From Roseiarcus sp963748545 (GTDB taxonomy: Bacteria > Pseudomonadota > Alphaproteobacteria > Rhizobiales > Beijerinckiaceae): a stretch of 64,000 nucleotides of DNA. Below are positions 53,633-62,828 of this stretch, piece after piece. The translations under genes and the position numbers were made by a program. The stretch lies in assembly GCA_963748545.1 (NCBI GenBank), contig CAVVJO010000014.1, forward strand, positions 1-64,000, given 5' to 3'. The notes beneath the pieces were generated by a model. That model worked only from the letters and a program-made list of their open reading frames with translations, ran no database searches and had not been told where the DNA came from. Position 1 is the stretch's first letter. Each line of letters starts with the position of its first letter.

Positions 53633-54838
53633 TCAGCGCACCAGCAGGCCGATCGCCACGGCGTTGGCGATGTCGATGAAGAAGGCCGAGACCAGCGGCA
53701 GGATGATGAAAGCCCGGGCGCAGGCGCCATGCAGCTTGGTCACCGCCGTCATGTTGGCGATCGCGGTCGGCGTCGCGCCGAGCGTGATCCCGGTGAATCC
53801 CGCCGCGATCACGGCGGCCTCGTAATTCCGTCCCATCAGCGGGAAGACCGCGAAGACGATATAGGCGACCGCCGCGATCGTCTGGAGCGCGAGCACCGCG
53901 ACCAGCGCGACGCCGAGGCCGCCCAGCGTCCAGAGCTGCATGCTCATCAGCGACATGGCGAGGAACACGTTCAGCGACAGATCGGAGATCAGCGCCAGCG
54001 CGCGCGACCGGGTCGGCCACGGCGCGCCCGGGAGAAACCGCGGGACTGTGTTGGTGACGACGATGCCGACGACGAGGCAGATCACGAACAGCGGCAGCTT
54101 GATTGGGCCCCGGTCGACGATCTCCTGCAGCGCGAAGCCGATCAGGATCACGACGTTGAGAATCAAGAGCGTACGCAGAAGGGTGACGTGGTTGAGGTCG
54201 TCGGCGTATTTATCGGCGGGATCGTCGGGGAGGCCGATCACCGGGTCCGGCGTCTTCGGCCCCGCGAGCGCGTAGCGGCGGATGAGATAGCCCGCGATCG
54301 GCCCGCCGACGAGGCTCGCGATCACGAGCCCGAGCGTCGCGGTGGCGATGCCGACCTCGAGCGCGTTGCCGAGGCCGAATCGCTCGGCGATGATCGGCGC
54401 CCAGGCGATCGTCGTGCCGTGCCCGCCGATCAGCGCGGCGGAGCCGAGCAGAGGCGTCATGCCCGCGGGGAGGCCGAGCGCCGCGACCCCGCCCGCCGCA
54501 ATGACATTCTGCAGCACGAGATAGACCAGCGTCAGCATGAGCAGGATCAGGAACGGCCGGCCGCCCGAGATCAGATCGTCGAGCTTGGCGTTGAGGCCGA
54601 TGCCGGTGAAGAAATAGAGGAGCAGCATGTCGCGCGCTTCGAGCGAGAAGTTAACCTCGATCCGAAAGACGACATAGGCGATGAGCGTCGCCGCCGCCGC
54701 GAGCAGGCCGCCGGTCACGGCCTCCGGGATGTTCCAGGCCTGCAGCGGCTTGATCGCGCGATTGACGCCCGCGCCGACGAAGAACACGACAATGGCGATG
54801 GTGAAGCTCAGAAGCCCGGGGACCTGGATCGACGTCAT
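53633..54838 (-). CDS. gltS: Sodium/glutamate symporter
   Basis: A 401-residue polytopic inner-membrane protein of the ESS family. It has two homologous halves with hydrophobic helices (LLSFTIAIVVFFVGAGVNRA, LIYLVLQNVIAAGGVAALGL-like segments) and the family signature GSAALIGGHGTTIAWAPIIA in the first half, mirrored by ATPTAIANMTAVTKLHG in the second; these re-entrant loops bind Na+ and glutamate. It lies 49 bases downstream of the glutaminase gene in the same direction, so import and production of glutamate are probably co-expressed. Confidence 0.92.
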   Translation of the reverse strand: MTSIQVPGLLSFTIAIVVFFVGAGVNRAIKPLQAWNIPEAVTGGLLAAAATLIAYVVFRIEVNFSLEARDMLLLYFFTGIGLNAKLDDLISGGRPFLILLMLTLVYLVLQNVIAAGGVAALGLPAGMTPLLGSAALIGGHGTTIAWAPIIAERFGLGNALEVGIATATLGLVIASLVGGPIAGYLIRRYALAGPKTPDPVIGLPDDPADKYADDLNHVTLLRTLLILNVVILIGFALQEIVDRGPIKLPLFVICLVVGIVVTNTVPRFLPGAPWPTRSRALALISDLSLNVFLAMSLMSMQLWTLGGLGVALVAVLALQTIAAVAYIVFAVFPLMGRNYEAAVIAAGFTGITLGATPTAIANMTAVTKLHGACARAFIILPLVSAFFIDIANAVAIGLLVR

Positions 54839-54887
54839 TTCAGACTTTATGCTCCGGACAGCGAGCGCTTCGCGGGCGGCGCTTCAA

Positions 54888-55874
54888 TCATGCTTCGGCG
54901 CTGGAGGCAAACAGGCTCAAGCCCAGCTCCTGAGAGAGAAAACGTGCAACGAGCCGGCCCTTGACGCTGTTGCCGGAAGCGTCGAGGCGCGGCGCGAAGG
55001 CGCCGAACGCGCCCTTGCCGGGCGAGACCGCGACAATCCCTCCGGCGATCCCGCTCTTTCCCGGCAGGCCCACGTCGTAGAGCCAGTCGCCGGAGGTTTC
55101 GTACAGACCCGCCGTCGCCATCACGGCGAGCGCCCGCTTGCCGCTTTCCGGATCGATCACGCGGTCCCTTGTCAGCGGGTTGACGCCGCCATCTGCGAGC
55201 GTCGCCCCCATCGCCGCGAGATCCCTCGCGGTCACGTTCAGCGAGCATTGCCGGGTATAGAGTTCGAGCGCCTCGGCCGCATCGCCTTCGATGCGGCCGT
55301 AACTTTGCAGGAGCTGCGTGATCGCCCGGTTGCGCGCGTTGCTCGCGAGCGCGCAGGCCAGAACCTCCTCGTCCAGTTGGAGCGTCCGTCCCGCGCAGCG
55401 CGACAGGCCACGTTCAAGGAACGCCCAGCGCTCCTCGAGAGTCGCGCCCGGAACAAGGCTCGTCGTCGCGATCGCGCCGGGATTGACCATCGGATTTGTG
55501 CGACCTTGCGCGTCGCGCTCGATCGCGGCGAGCGCATTGAACGGCAAGCCCGTGGCGTTGACGCCGATCCGTTCGCGCGCGGCGTCGGGCCCGATCGCGT
55601 CGCAGACGAGCGCGAAAACGAAAGGCTTCGATACGCTCATGATGGTGAACGGAACGTCCCAGTCGCCCGCTGCGTAGACGGCGGCGTTGGTTCCGACGAC
55701 GCAGAGGCCAAAACCGTCGGCCGGCGCACGGGCGAGGGTGGGATAGACGTCGGAGACGACGCCGTCGGTGTTGGCGCGGAACCGCGCGTGCGCCTCATCG
55801 ACCAGCGCCGCGACGGTTTCGGCCGAGGGCAGGCGGCCGGTCGAGACGAAGCCGTGCGGCGTTCGCGGCGTCAG
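54888..55874 (-). CDS. glsA: Glutaminase A
   Basis: Hydrolyses glutamine to glutamate and ammonia. The beta-lactamase-like fold is evident: catalytic Ser-x-x-Lys in WDVPFTIMSVSKPFVFALVC, then TGLPFNALAAIERDAQGRTN, MVNPGAIATTSLVPG and YETSGDWLYDVGLPGKSGIA. About 310-330 residues. The start is uncertain: no ATG, GTG or TTG lies in frame near the N-terminus. A CTG at 55874-55872 overlapping the transglutaminase stop (CTGA) is the only candidate, unless a base is missing. Upstream and co-oriented with gltS. Confidence 0.9.
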   Translation of the reverse strand: MTPRTPHGFVSTGRLPSAETVAALVDEAHARFRANTDGVVSDVYPTLARAPADGFGLCVVGTNAAVYAAGDWDVPFTIMSVSKPFVFALVCDAIGPDAARERIGVNATGLPFNALAAIERDAQGRTNPMVNPGAIATTSLVPGATLEERWAFLERGLSRCAGRTLQLDEEVLACALASNARNRAITQLLQSYGRIEGDAAEALELYTRQCSLNVTARDLAAMGATLADGGVNPLTRDRVIDPESGKRALAVMATAGLYETSGDWLYDVGLPGKSGIAGGIVAVSPGKGAFGAFAPRLDASGNSVKGRLVARFLSQELGLSLFASSAEA

Positions 55875-56755
55875 GACTTTGCTCCCGTGACCGTCACATC
55901 GACGAACAGGCCTGCAGCGTCGTTCGCGGCGCCGACATAGCCGCCCGCGACCGGAATCGCCTGCGCGGCGGTCCGTGTCATGCCGACGCGGATGAGGTTC
56001 GCGCCGGCGATCAGGCCGTTGGTCGGATCGTATTCGACCCAGCCGGCTCCGGGCAGATAGACGCCGCACCAGGCGTGGGTGCTGCCGCCGCCGCGCGTCT
56101 CGCCGGAAAGGTCGTCGTAGAGATAGCCGGTGACGAACCGCGTCGCGACGCCGAAACTTCGCAAGGCCTCCATCATCAAGACCGCGAGGTCGCGGCAGGT
56201 CCCGGAGCCGAGCGCCAGCGTCTCGGCCGCCGTCTGCGTGCCTTCCTCGTGCCGCGCGGCGTAGCGGAATTCGGCCTTGATGGCGTGGGTCATCGCCTCG
56301 AGCACGCTCAGCGTGCGGGCGTTGCGCACGTCGGCGACGAAGCGGCGCGCCCAGGCGTGAACCGTCCGGTTCCGATCCGGCAATTGCCTCTCGGCGAGCC
56401 GGGCGACGTCGGGCACGTCCTCGAGGTCATAGGAGAAGGGAAAGAATTCGGCGCTCGGGTCGAGGCTGTAGACCGGCGCGGGCGGCCCCTCGGGATGATG
56501 CGTTAGATCCAGGGTCGAAACGATCTTCAGGCGGTCGGCGCGGAGCGTGTCGGACCATTCCAGATAGCAAACGGAATTGTCGTAGGCGTCATGCGTCCAA
56601 TGGATCAACGACGGCTTCGGATCGACTTCGAGATCGGCGTCGTGGAGCCGGCAATCATGGCTGTCGTCCGGCCGCAGCATCAAGCGGTGCCGCGTGAGGC
56701 CGACGGGATTGCGGTAGCGATACTCCGTCGTATGGACGATTTTGATTCTGGCCAT
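55871..56755 (-). CDS. Transglutaminase-like family protein
   Basis: A 294-residue protein with the bacterial transglutaminase N-terminal beta domain (RIKIVHTTEYRYRNPVGLTR) and the cysteine-protease-like core: catalytic Cys in ALGSGTCRDLAVLMMEALRS, His in GGGSTHAWCGVYLPGAGWVE and Asp in EYDPTNGLIAGANLIRVG. No signal peptide, so cytoplasmic. Most such proteins are thought to be peptidases or amidases rather than crosslinkers. The start is ATG 56755. Its stop overlaps the presumed glutaminase start. Confidence 0.9.
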   Translation of the reverse strand: MARIKIVHTTEYRYRNPVGLTRHRLMLRPDDSHDCRLHDADLEVDPKPSLIHWTHDAYDNSVCYLEWSDTLRADRLKIVSTLDLTHHPEGPPAPVYSLDPSAEFFPFSYDLEDVPDVARLAERQLPDRNRTVHAWARRFVADVRNARTLSVLEAMTHAIKAEFRYAARHEEGTQTAAETLALGSGTCRDLAVLMMEALRSFGVATRFVTGYLYDDLSGETRGGGSTHAWCGVYLPGAGWVEYDPTNGLIAGANLIRVGMTRTAAQAIPVAGGYVGAANDAAGLFVDVTVTGAKS

Positions 56756-56890
56756 CCGCCTCCTATACCAAAGCCGCGCGAAGAGCGCGCGTCTGGCGCG
56801 CCTCCAACCGTTGAGAGACCGACAGCGAGGCGCCGTCCCTCCAGGCGTGCGCTTTGACCTTCGTCGCCTTCGGCGCCACGCTGTGCGGCC

Positions 56891-57541
56891 ATGTTTCCGA
56901 TCTTTCCCAGTTCTTCGCTTGCGGCCGGCTATCTGCTGGCCTGCGTGCTGCTCGCGGCGACCCCGGGCGCCGACATGGCGCTGTTTCTGTCGCGGACGCT
57001 TTCCGGGGGCAGGAGGCAGGGGTTTGCGGCGCAGGCGGGCGCGACCGCAGGGCTCATGATCCATACCTTTGCCGCGGCGCTCGGCCTCTCGGCGCTGCTC
57101 GCCGCCTCGGCTGAGGCCTATCAGGCGGTCAAGATCGCGGGGGCGCTCTACCTTCTTTGGCTCGCCTACGGCGCGCTGCGCCACGGGACGGCGCTGAAGC
57201 TCAGGGCGGAGGGCGACAACGCCGGAGCGCGCGGATTGCGCGGCGCCTTCCTGAACGGTCTCCTGATCAACATCACCAATCCGAAGATCGTGCTGTTCTT
57301 CGTGACGTTCCTTCCGCAATTCATCGACGCGCGCGACCTTCATGCGAGCGCAAAACTGTTTGGGCTTGGCTTCGGCTTCATCGCCATCACCACCATCGTC
57401 AACGCCGTCGTGATTCTGGTCGCCGGCCGTTTTGTCGCCGCGGCCAAGACCCATCCTCGCGCGCTGCGCCTGTTCGACTATGGCTTCGCCGCCCTGATGA
57501 GCGCCTTTGCGCTGAGGCTCGCCTGGAGCAAGACCGAATAG
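56891..57541 (+). CDS. LysE/RhtB family amino-acid exporter
   Basis: A 216-residue membrane protein with six hydrophobic segments. The family's opening YLLACVLLAATPGADMALFL contains the typical TPGAD motif, and the middle has AFLNGLLINITNPKIVLFFV with the conserved NPK. It is expected to export amino acids or related compounds, substrate unknown. ATG at 56891. It is followed 8 bases later by a small gene in the same direction. Confidence 0.9.
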   Translation: MFPIFPSSSLAAGYLLACVLLAATPGADMALFLSRTLSGGRRQGFAAQAGATAGLMIHTFAAALGLSALLAASAEAYQAVKIAGALYLLWLAYGALRHGTALKLRAEGDNAGARGLRGAFLNGLLINITNPKIVLFFVTFLPQFIDARDLHASAKLFGLGFGFIAITTIVNAVVILVAGRFVAAAKTHPRALRLFDYGFAALMSAFALRLAWSKTE

Positions 57542-57549
57542 GGGAAACC

Positions 57550-57846
57550 ATGAATCTCGACGCTTTCCGCGCATCGCTCGTCTCGTCCGCGCCGCCTCCT
57601 GACCTCAGCCCCGCGCTCAAGGCGCTCTGGACCGACGCCCGCGGCGACTGGGACGGCGCGCACGAGACGGCGCAGGCGGGCGTGGGCGGCGACGGCGATT
57701 GGGTCCACGCTTATTTGCATCGCAAGGAAGGCGACGCTGGCAACGCCGCCTACTGGTACCGCCGCGCCGGCAAGCCAGTCTGCCGGACTTCGCTGGACGA
57801 GGAGTGGACTGCAATCGCCGCGGCGCTGCTTGAACGCGAAGGCTGA
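57550..57846 (+). CDS. Small conserved protein of unknown function
   Basis: A 98-residue cytoplasmic protein starting at ATG 57550 behind GGGGAAACC. It contains ALWTDARGDWDGAHETAQAG and DGDWVHAYLHRKEGDAGNAA followed by YWYRRAGKP, a pattern seen in small alphaproteobacterial proteins predicted to be helical. No catalytic motif. It is probably co-transcribed with the LysE exporter. Confidence 0.75.
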   Translation: MNLDAFRASLVSSAPPPDLSPALKALWTDARGDWDGAHETAQAGVGGDGDWVHAYLHRKEGDAGNAAYWYRRAGKPVCRTSLDEEWTAIAAALLEREG

Positions 57847-57888
57847 CCTGGCTCTCTGCGCAATGAAGCCTGTCGAGGCGGCCAGAGA

Positions 57889-58377
57889 TCAGTCCCGGAT
57901 GTCGCGAAACACCATCACTGTCGAGGTCCCGTGCGCCATCAGTCGCCCGCGCCCGTCGACGATCCGGGCTTCGGCCGAAACCAGGGTTCGGCCCGCGTTG
58001 ATGACCCGGCCCTCGACCCTCACGCGGCCGGTCTCTGCAACGATCAACCGGGTGAAATTGCCCTTGGTTTCGATGGTCGCAAAGCTCCCCCCGGCGGGAA
58101 GGGTCGAATGGACCGCGGCGGCCGTCGCGCTCTCGATCAGCGTCAGGGTCCAGCCGCCATGGACGCTGCCGAGCGGGTTCAGGAGGTCCGGCCCGGGCTC
58201 GCCCTCGAAGGCGGCGAAGCCGTCGCCGACCTCGACCGGTTTGAACGACAAAAGCCTGCTGATGGGCGGGGCGGGCAGGCGCCCGTCGATCATCGCCTGA
58301 AGAATCTGGCGCCCTGTCAGCTTCGCCGTCTCCTCACGCGAGGCGACGCCGAACGTTTGATCGGGCCCCCATTCCAT
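57889..58377 (-). CDS. PaaI-type hotdog-fold thioesterase
   Basis: A 162-residue single hotdog domain. Motif region LLNPLGSVHGGWTLTLIESA has the HGG turn and the acidic residue of PaaI-like acyl-CoA thioesterases. GGSFATIETKGNFTRLIVAE and RLMAHGTSTVMVFRD complete the fold. The acyl substrate is unknown. It is leftward, divergent from the inositol-monophosphatase-like gene. Confidence 0.88.
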   Translation of the reverse strand: MEWGPDQTFGVASREETAKLTGRQILQAMIDGRLPAPPISRLLSFKPVEVGDGFAAFEGEPGPDLLNPLGSVHGGWTLTLIESATAAAVHSTLPAGGSFATIETKGNFTRLIVAETGRVRVEGRVINAGRTLVSAEARIVDGRGRLMAHGTSTVMVFRDIRD

Positions 58378-58520
58378 GACGCTCGCTCCTCAACTCTGAC
58401 CCCCCACTCAAGCACGGATCCGGCAGCGAGACGAGCCGCGCCGCTGATGACGACGATTGCGCGCGCCGTGCGGCGGGTCTAAAGCCAGCGGCGCAATTTT
58501 CCGCCATCCGGATATCGCCC

Positions 58521-59339
58521 TTGAGCCTCGACACGAATCGGGACGCGCTGGCCGCGCTTGAGCGCCTCACCGCCGCGGCGCGCGAGGCGGGGGCGATCGC
58601 GCGCGCGTGGTTTCGTCCGGGCGAAACGACATCGGCGGCGGTGAAATCAAAGCCCGGCGGCTCCCCGGTGACCGAAGCCGACTTCGCCGCCGACGCGTTC
58701 CTGAAGCGCCAACTCGGCGAAGCGTTCCCGGAAGCGGGTTGGCTTTCCGAGGAGACGGCCGACGACGCCGTGCGGCTCGACCGCCGCGCGCTGATCGTCG
58801 TCGATCCGATCGACGGCACGCGCGCTTTCGTCGCCGGCGATCCGCGCTGGACGGTCTCCGCGGCGCTGATCGTCGACGGCCGGCCGATCGCGGGGGTCGT
58901 CCATGCGCCGGCGCTGGAGCAGACCTACGCCGCCGCACGCGGGGCGGGCGCCTGGCTGAACAGCATGCCGATCGCAACCGCGGCGCCGAGCGATGGACCG
59001 GGATACACGGTCGCCGGCCCGAAGCCGCTCCTCGGCGCCATGGGCGTGCGGCTCGGGGTGATCCTGGACATCCGGCCTTTCGTGCCGTCGCTCGCCTACC
59101 GTATGTGCATGGCGGCGAGCGGAGCGCTCGATTTCGCCGCCGCAGGGGCGAACTCGCACGATTGGGACGTCGCTGCGGCCGACCTGGTGCTGCAGGAGGC
59201 CGGCGGCCGGCTGGTCGAGTCCGCCGGAGAGCGCCTCCGCTACAATGAGCCGCGCACGCGCCGCGGCGCCCTGCTCGGGGCGCCGGACGCGTTGGCGCCG
59301 CAATTGCTCGACGCTTTCCGCGCCGCAACCGAAGCGTGA
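58521..59339 (+). CDS. Inositol monophosphatase family / 3'(2'),5'-bisphosphate nucleotidase-like
   Basis: A 272-residue Mg-dependent, Li-sensitive type phosphatase. Motifs: SPVTEADFAADAFLKRQLGE, the metal-binding GWLSEETADD and VVDPIDGTRAFVAGDPRWTV, and the late ANSHDWDVAAADLVLQEAGG. The short early region and RAFVAGDPRW are typical of CysQ-related proteins. Position next to DUF4170 and the lipid A genes is a conserved alphaproteobacterial arrangement, so a lipid- or sugar-phosphate substrate is also possible. The start is a TTG at 58521. Confidence 0.88.
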   Translation: MSLDTNRDALAALERLTAAAREAGAIARAWFRPGETTSAAVKSKPGGSPVTEADFAADAFLKRQLGEAFPEAGWLSEETADDAVRLDRRALIVVDPIDGTRAFVAGDPRWTVSAALIVDGRPIAGVVHAPALEQTYAAARGAGAWLNSMPIATAAPSDGPGYTVAGPKPLLGAMGVRLGVILDIRPFVPSLAYRMCMAASGALDFAAAGANSHDWDVAAADLVLQEAGGRLVESAGERLRYNEPRTRRGALLGAPDALAPQLLDAFRAATEA

Positions 59340-59444
59340 CGGGGTCAGACTGCTGACACGCTCCGATGGCTTGCGTTTTGGCCCGCGCGAGGGCAAAGCC
59401 GCGCGACGCAGTCCCCGCGCCCGAGTCCACGAGGACAACCGACC

Positions 59445-59714
59445 ATGACCAGCAAATCCAAAGCGCCCGCCGAAGCCAAGCCGCAACTTCTTCACCTCGT
59501 GTTCGGCGGCGAACTGAAGTCCCTGGAAACTCACGAGTTTCGCGACGTGTCGAAAATCGACATCGTCGGCATGTTTCCCGACTACGCCAGCGCTGTGCAG
59601 GCGTGGCGCGCCAAGGCGCATCAGACGGTCGACAGCGCCGAGACGCGATACTTCATTGTCCACCTTCATCGCCTGATCGAGCCGGAGCTCAATTCGCCGA
59701 CGAGGACCGCCTGA
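59445..59714 (+). CDS. DUF4170 domain protein
   Basis: An 89-residue protein, ATG 59445. It reads QLLHLVFGGELKSLETHEFR, IVGMFPDYASAVQAWRAKA and ETRYFIVHLHRLIEP, the whole DUF4170 domain, which is nearly confined to alphaproteobacteria and regularly lies between an inositol-monophosphatase-like gene and a DUF374 acyltransferase gene. No function is established. Only 7 bases separate it from the next gene. Confidence 0.88.
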   Translation: MTSKSKAPAEAKPQLLHLVFGGELKSLETHEFRDVSKIDIVGMFPDYASAVQAWRAKAHQTVDSAETRYFIVHLHRLIEPELNSPTRTA

Positions 59715-59721
59715 GCGCCCA

Positions 59722-60438
59722 ATGGCTAGACGCATCGGCCGGTCGCCGTTCTGGCAGGAGACCATTGGGTTCCTGCTGGCGAAATATCTGCGCTTCGTTC
59801 AGGTCACCAGCCGCTTCACCACGGTTCCCGAGAACATCGATAGCGCGATGGCCCCCGAGGCGCCGATCATCTGCGCGATGTGGCATGGCCAGCATCTGAT
59901 GATGTCGTTCGCCTGGCCGGACGCGATCGACCGTTTCGCGGCGCTGATTTCGCGCCACGAGGACGCCGGCGCGCAGGCGGCGGCGCTCCGGTATCTCGGC
60001 GTGACGCCGATCCGCGGTTCAGGCGGTCCTCCCGACCGCGTTTACTACAAAGGGGGCGACCCGGCGATGCGCCAGCTGATCCGCCAGCTCGAGTCGGGCG
60101 CGTCGGTGGCGATGACCGCCGACGTGCCCAAGCGCGCCCGCGTCTGCGGGCTCGGCATCGTGACGCTGGCAAAGCTTTCCGGCCGACCGATCGTCCCGAC
60201 CGCGGTGGTGGCGAGCCGGCGCCTCCAGTTCAACTCCTGGGACCGGGCCTCACTCGGGCTGCCGTTCAGCCGCGCCGTGGTGGTCCTTGGCGACATCGTG
60301 CGCGTGGCGCCCGACGCCGATGACGCGGCGATGGAGACCGCGCGCCTCGCCGTGCAGCAGGGCCTCGACGAGGCGCACAAACGCGCCTACGCGATGGTCG
60401 GCGCCACCGATCCCGGCGCGCACCTGAGAACGGCATGA
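59722..60438 (+). CDS. Lysophospholipid/lipid A acyltransferase-like protein (DUF374)
   Basis: A 238-residue membrane-associated protein. PIICAMWHGQHLMMSFAWPD has the acyltransferase-like His, and later blocks are RYLGVTPIRGSGGPPDRVYY and VAMTADVPKRARVCGLGIVT, typical of DUF374. Family members lie beside waaA and are thought to acylate lipid A or a precursor (the very-long-chain or secondary acyl group) in Rhizobiales. The stop overlaps the waaA ATG (ATGA at 60435). Confidence 0.88.
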   Translation: MARRIGRSPFWQETIGFLLAKYLRFVQVTSRFTTVPENIDSAMAPEAPIICAMWHGQHLMMSFAWPDAIDRFAALISRHEDAGAQAAALRYLGVTPIRGSGGPPDRVYYKGGDPAMRQLIRQLESGASVAMTADVPKRARVCGLGIVTLAKLSGRPIVPTAVVASRRLQFNSWDRASLGLPFSRAVVVLGDIVRVAPDADDAAMETARLAVQQGLDEAHKRAYAMVGATDPGAHLRTA

Positions 60439-61718
60439 CGACGCCTCCATCCCTGTTTGTCTATCGCGCGCTGACCGCGCTCGGCACGCCGCTCGCGGCG
60501 CCCTTCCTGGCGCTGCGGCTGAAGCGGGGGAAGGAGGACGGGGATCGGGTCGCCGAAAAGCGCGGCCGCGCGGGTCTCGCGCGGCCGGCCGGGCGGCTCG
60601 TCTGGCTGCATGGCGCAAGCGTTGGGGAAGCGGTCTCGCTGTTGCCGTTCGTCGAGCGCATCGCTCGGGCGGGCGCGACGGCGCTCGTGACGACCGGCAC
60701 GGTCACTTCCGCGGCGCTCCTCGCTCGGCGCCTGCCGCCTGGCGCGCTGCATCAGTACGCCCCGCTCGACAATCCGTTTTTCGTGCGCCGATTCCTCCTC
60801 CATTGGCGCCCCGACGCGGCGCTTGTCGCCGAATCCGAGCTCTGGCCGAACATGATCGTCGAAACCAAGCGTGCAGGCCTGCCGCTCGCCATGGTCAACG
60901 GACGGATCAGCGAACGTTCCTTCAATCGCTGGCGGAGGGCGCCGCAGTTTATCGCCGCGCTGCTAAACCATTTCGATCTTTGCCTTGCGCGCAGCGTCGC
61001 CGACGGCGAGCGGCTCGCCGCGCTCGGAGCGCCGCGCGTCGTGATCGCCGGCGACATCAAATACGACGCGCCGGCGCTTCCAGCCGACCGGCGCGAGCTT
61101 GCCGAGCTGTCCGGCCTCGTGTCGGGCCGGCAGATCTGGATCGCCGCGTCGACCCACGCCGGCGAGGAGCGGATCGCCGCCCGAGCGCACAAGCGCCTGG
61201 CCGAAGTGTTTCCCGACGCCCTGACCTTGATCGCGCCCCGCCATCCCGAGCGGGGCGAGGCGATCCTGCGCGAGATCGAGGCGGAAGGGCTTACTTGCGC
61301 GCTCCGCTCCCGAGGCGAACGCCCGGGGCCGGGGACGTCGGTGTATATCTGCGATACGATCGGCGAGCTTGGGCTCTTCTACCGGCTTGCGGGCGTCGTG
61401 TTTGTCGGCAAGTCCTTCGCCGGCGGCGGCGGCCAGAACCCGATCGAGCCGGCCCGGCTCGCCTCGGCCATCCTGCACGGACCCAGGGTCGACAATTTCG
61501 CCGACGCCTATGCGGCGCTCGACGCCTCGGGCGGCGCCGTGGAGATCGGCGAGCCGGACGGGCTTGGCGACGCGCTGATCGCGCTCTTCGCCGATGCGGG
61601 CAAGCTCCGCGCGATGGCGCGTGCGGCCGGCGACACGGTCGAGCGCCAGTCGGGGGCGGTCGAGCGCTCGATGAAGGCGCTCCAGCCGATGCTGCCGTTC
61701 GCGGGAGCGGCTCGGTGA
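60435..61718 (+). CDS. waaA: 3-deoxy-D-manno-octulosonic acid (Kdo) transferase
   Basis: A 427-residue GT30 enzyme that transfers Kdo from CMP-Kdo to lipid IVA at the cytoplasmic face of the inner membrane. Motifs: LVWLHGASVGEAVSLLPFVE, LVTTGTVTSAALLARRLPPG, DAALVAESELWPNMIVETKR, VNGRISERSFNRWRRAP, WIAASTHAGEERIAARAHKR and the C-terminal VGKSFAGGGGQNPIEPARLA. Overlaps at both ends (ATGA with DUF374, GTGA with lpxK) make the unit translationally coupled. Confidence 0.96.
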   Translation: MTTPPSLFVYRALTALGTPLAAPFLALRLKRGKEDGDRVAEKRGRAGLARPAGRLVWLHGASVGEAVSLLPFVERIARAGATALVTTGTVTSAALLARRLPPGALHQYAPLDNPFFVRRFLLHWRPDAALVAESELWPNMIVETKRAGLPLAMVNGRISERSFNRWRRAPQFIAALLNHFDLCLARSVADGERLAALGAPRVVIAGDIKYDAPALPADRRELAELSGLVSGRQIWIAASTHAGEERIAARAHKRLAEVFPDALTLIAPRHPERGEAILREIEAEGLTCALRSRGERPGPGTSVYICDTIGELGLFYRLAGVVFVGKSFAGGGGQNPIEPARLASAILHGPRVDNFADAYAALDASGGAVEIGEPDGLGDALIALFADAGKLRAMARAAGDTVERQSGAVERSMKALQPMLPFAGAAR

Positions 61719-62698
61719 GGGCGCCCGGCTTCTGGAATCACCGGAAGCCGACGGCGATCGCCCGTCTTCTCCAGCCGGCCGGCATGGTCTATGGCGCGGT
61801 CACCGCGCGTCGCGTCGGTCGCGAGGGGGCGCGGGTCGGCGCGCCGGTCGTCTGTGTCGGCAATTTCGTCGCGGGCGGGGCGGGCAAGACGCCGACCGCG
61901 ATGGCGCTGGCGCGGCTCATGATCGCCGACGGACGCCGGGTCGCCTTTCTGTCGCGTGGCTATGGCGGGGCGCGACGCGCCGAGCCCGTCCTCGTCGATC
62001 CGAGCGCGCACAGTGCGGCGATGGTCGGGGACGAGCCGCTCCTGCTCGCTGCGGTCGCCCCTTGCTGGGTCGGCCCGGACCGGGTCGAGAGCGCACGGCG
62101 CGCGGTCGAGGAAGGAGCGGACGTTCTTGTTCTCGACGACGGCTTGCAAAACCCGTCGTTGAGCAAGGACATCGCCTTCGCCGTGGTCGACGGCGAGACC
62201 GGATTCGGGAACGGCCTCTGCGTACCCGCCGGGCCTTTGCGCGCGCCGCTTCGGGTTCAGGCGCCGTTGGCGCAGGCGCTGATCGTCGTCGGGGGCGACG
62301 CAGCGCAACGCGTGCGGATCGCCGCCGCGGTTCCCGGGACGCCGCTCTTTGGCGGCGGTCTCGAGCCGGATGCGCTCGCCGCAGCGTCGTTCATCGGTCG
62401 CGAGGTGGTCGCTTTCGCCGGCATCGCCCGCCCCGAGAAGTTTTATGCGACGCTGAGACGAATCGGCGCGCAGATCGTGGCGACGCACGACTTCCCCGAC
62501 CATCACCTTTTCAAACCGCGCGAGATCGAGCGCCTCGTCGAGGAGGCGACGCGGCGGCGCGCTCTGCTGGTCACCACCGAGAAGGATCGCGTCCGTCTCG
62601 GCCCCCGGCACGCCCGCACGATTGTGACCCTGCCGGTGACGCTGCGGTTCGAGGAGCCGCGGGAGGTGAGGGCGATGCTGCGGCGGGCGGTGCGCTGA
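61715..62698 (+). CDS. lpxK: Tetraacyldisaccharide 4'-kinase
   Basis: A 327-residue P-loop kinase that phosphorylates the 4' position of the lipid A disaccharide. Walker A is in CVGNFVAGGAGKTPTAMALA, followed by RRVAFLSRGYGGARRAEPVL, AAMVGDEPLLLAAVAP, the acidic VLVLDDGLQNPSLSKDIAFA and ATHDFPDHHLFKPREIERLV. The GTG at 61715 overlaps the waaA stop. It acts downstream of LpxB (13.2 kb) and upstream of WaaA in the pathway. Confidence 0.96.
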   Translation: MRAPGFWNHRKPTAIARLLQPAGMVYGAVTARRVGREGARVGAPVVCVGNFVAGGAGKTPTAMALARLMIADGRRVAFLSRGYGGARRAEPVLVDPSAHSAAMVGDEPLLLAAVAPCWVGPDRVESARRAVEEGADVLVLDDGLQNPSLSKDIAFAVVDGETGFGNGLCVPAGPLRAPLRVQAPLAQALIVVGGDAAQRVRIAAAVPGTPLFGGGLEPDALAAASFIGREVVAFAGIARPEKFYATLRRIGAQIVATHDFPDHHLFKPREIERLVEEATRRRALLVTTEKDRVRLGPRHARTIVTLPVTLRFEEPREVRAMLRRAVR

Positions 62699-62828
62699 CG
62701 GGAGCAGGGCTTTGGAAAGAGCGCATCTTCAAGTTTCGGGAGGCCCATAGACCCTTTGCATAGAGGAAATTGCGGCGATACGATCAATCGAGGCGGGATC
62801 AAACGCCCAAGTCGGGAGCAGCTTTCGG

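Noticed and set aside
53729..54964. 411-codon rightward open frame opposite gltS
   Set aside because: Translation is Asp/Arg/Glu-rich without structure; the leftward frame encodes an unmistakable glutamate symporter.
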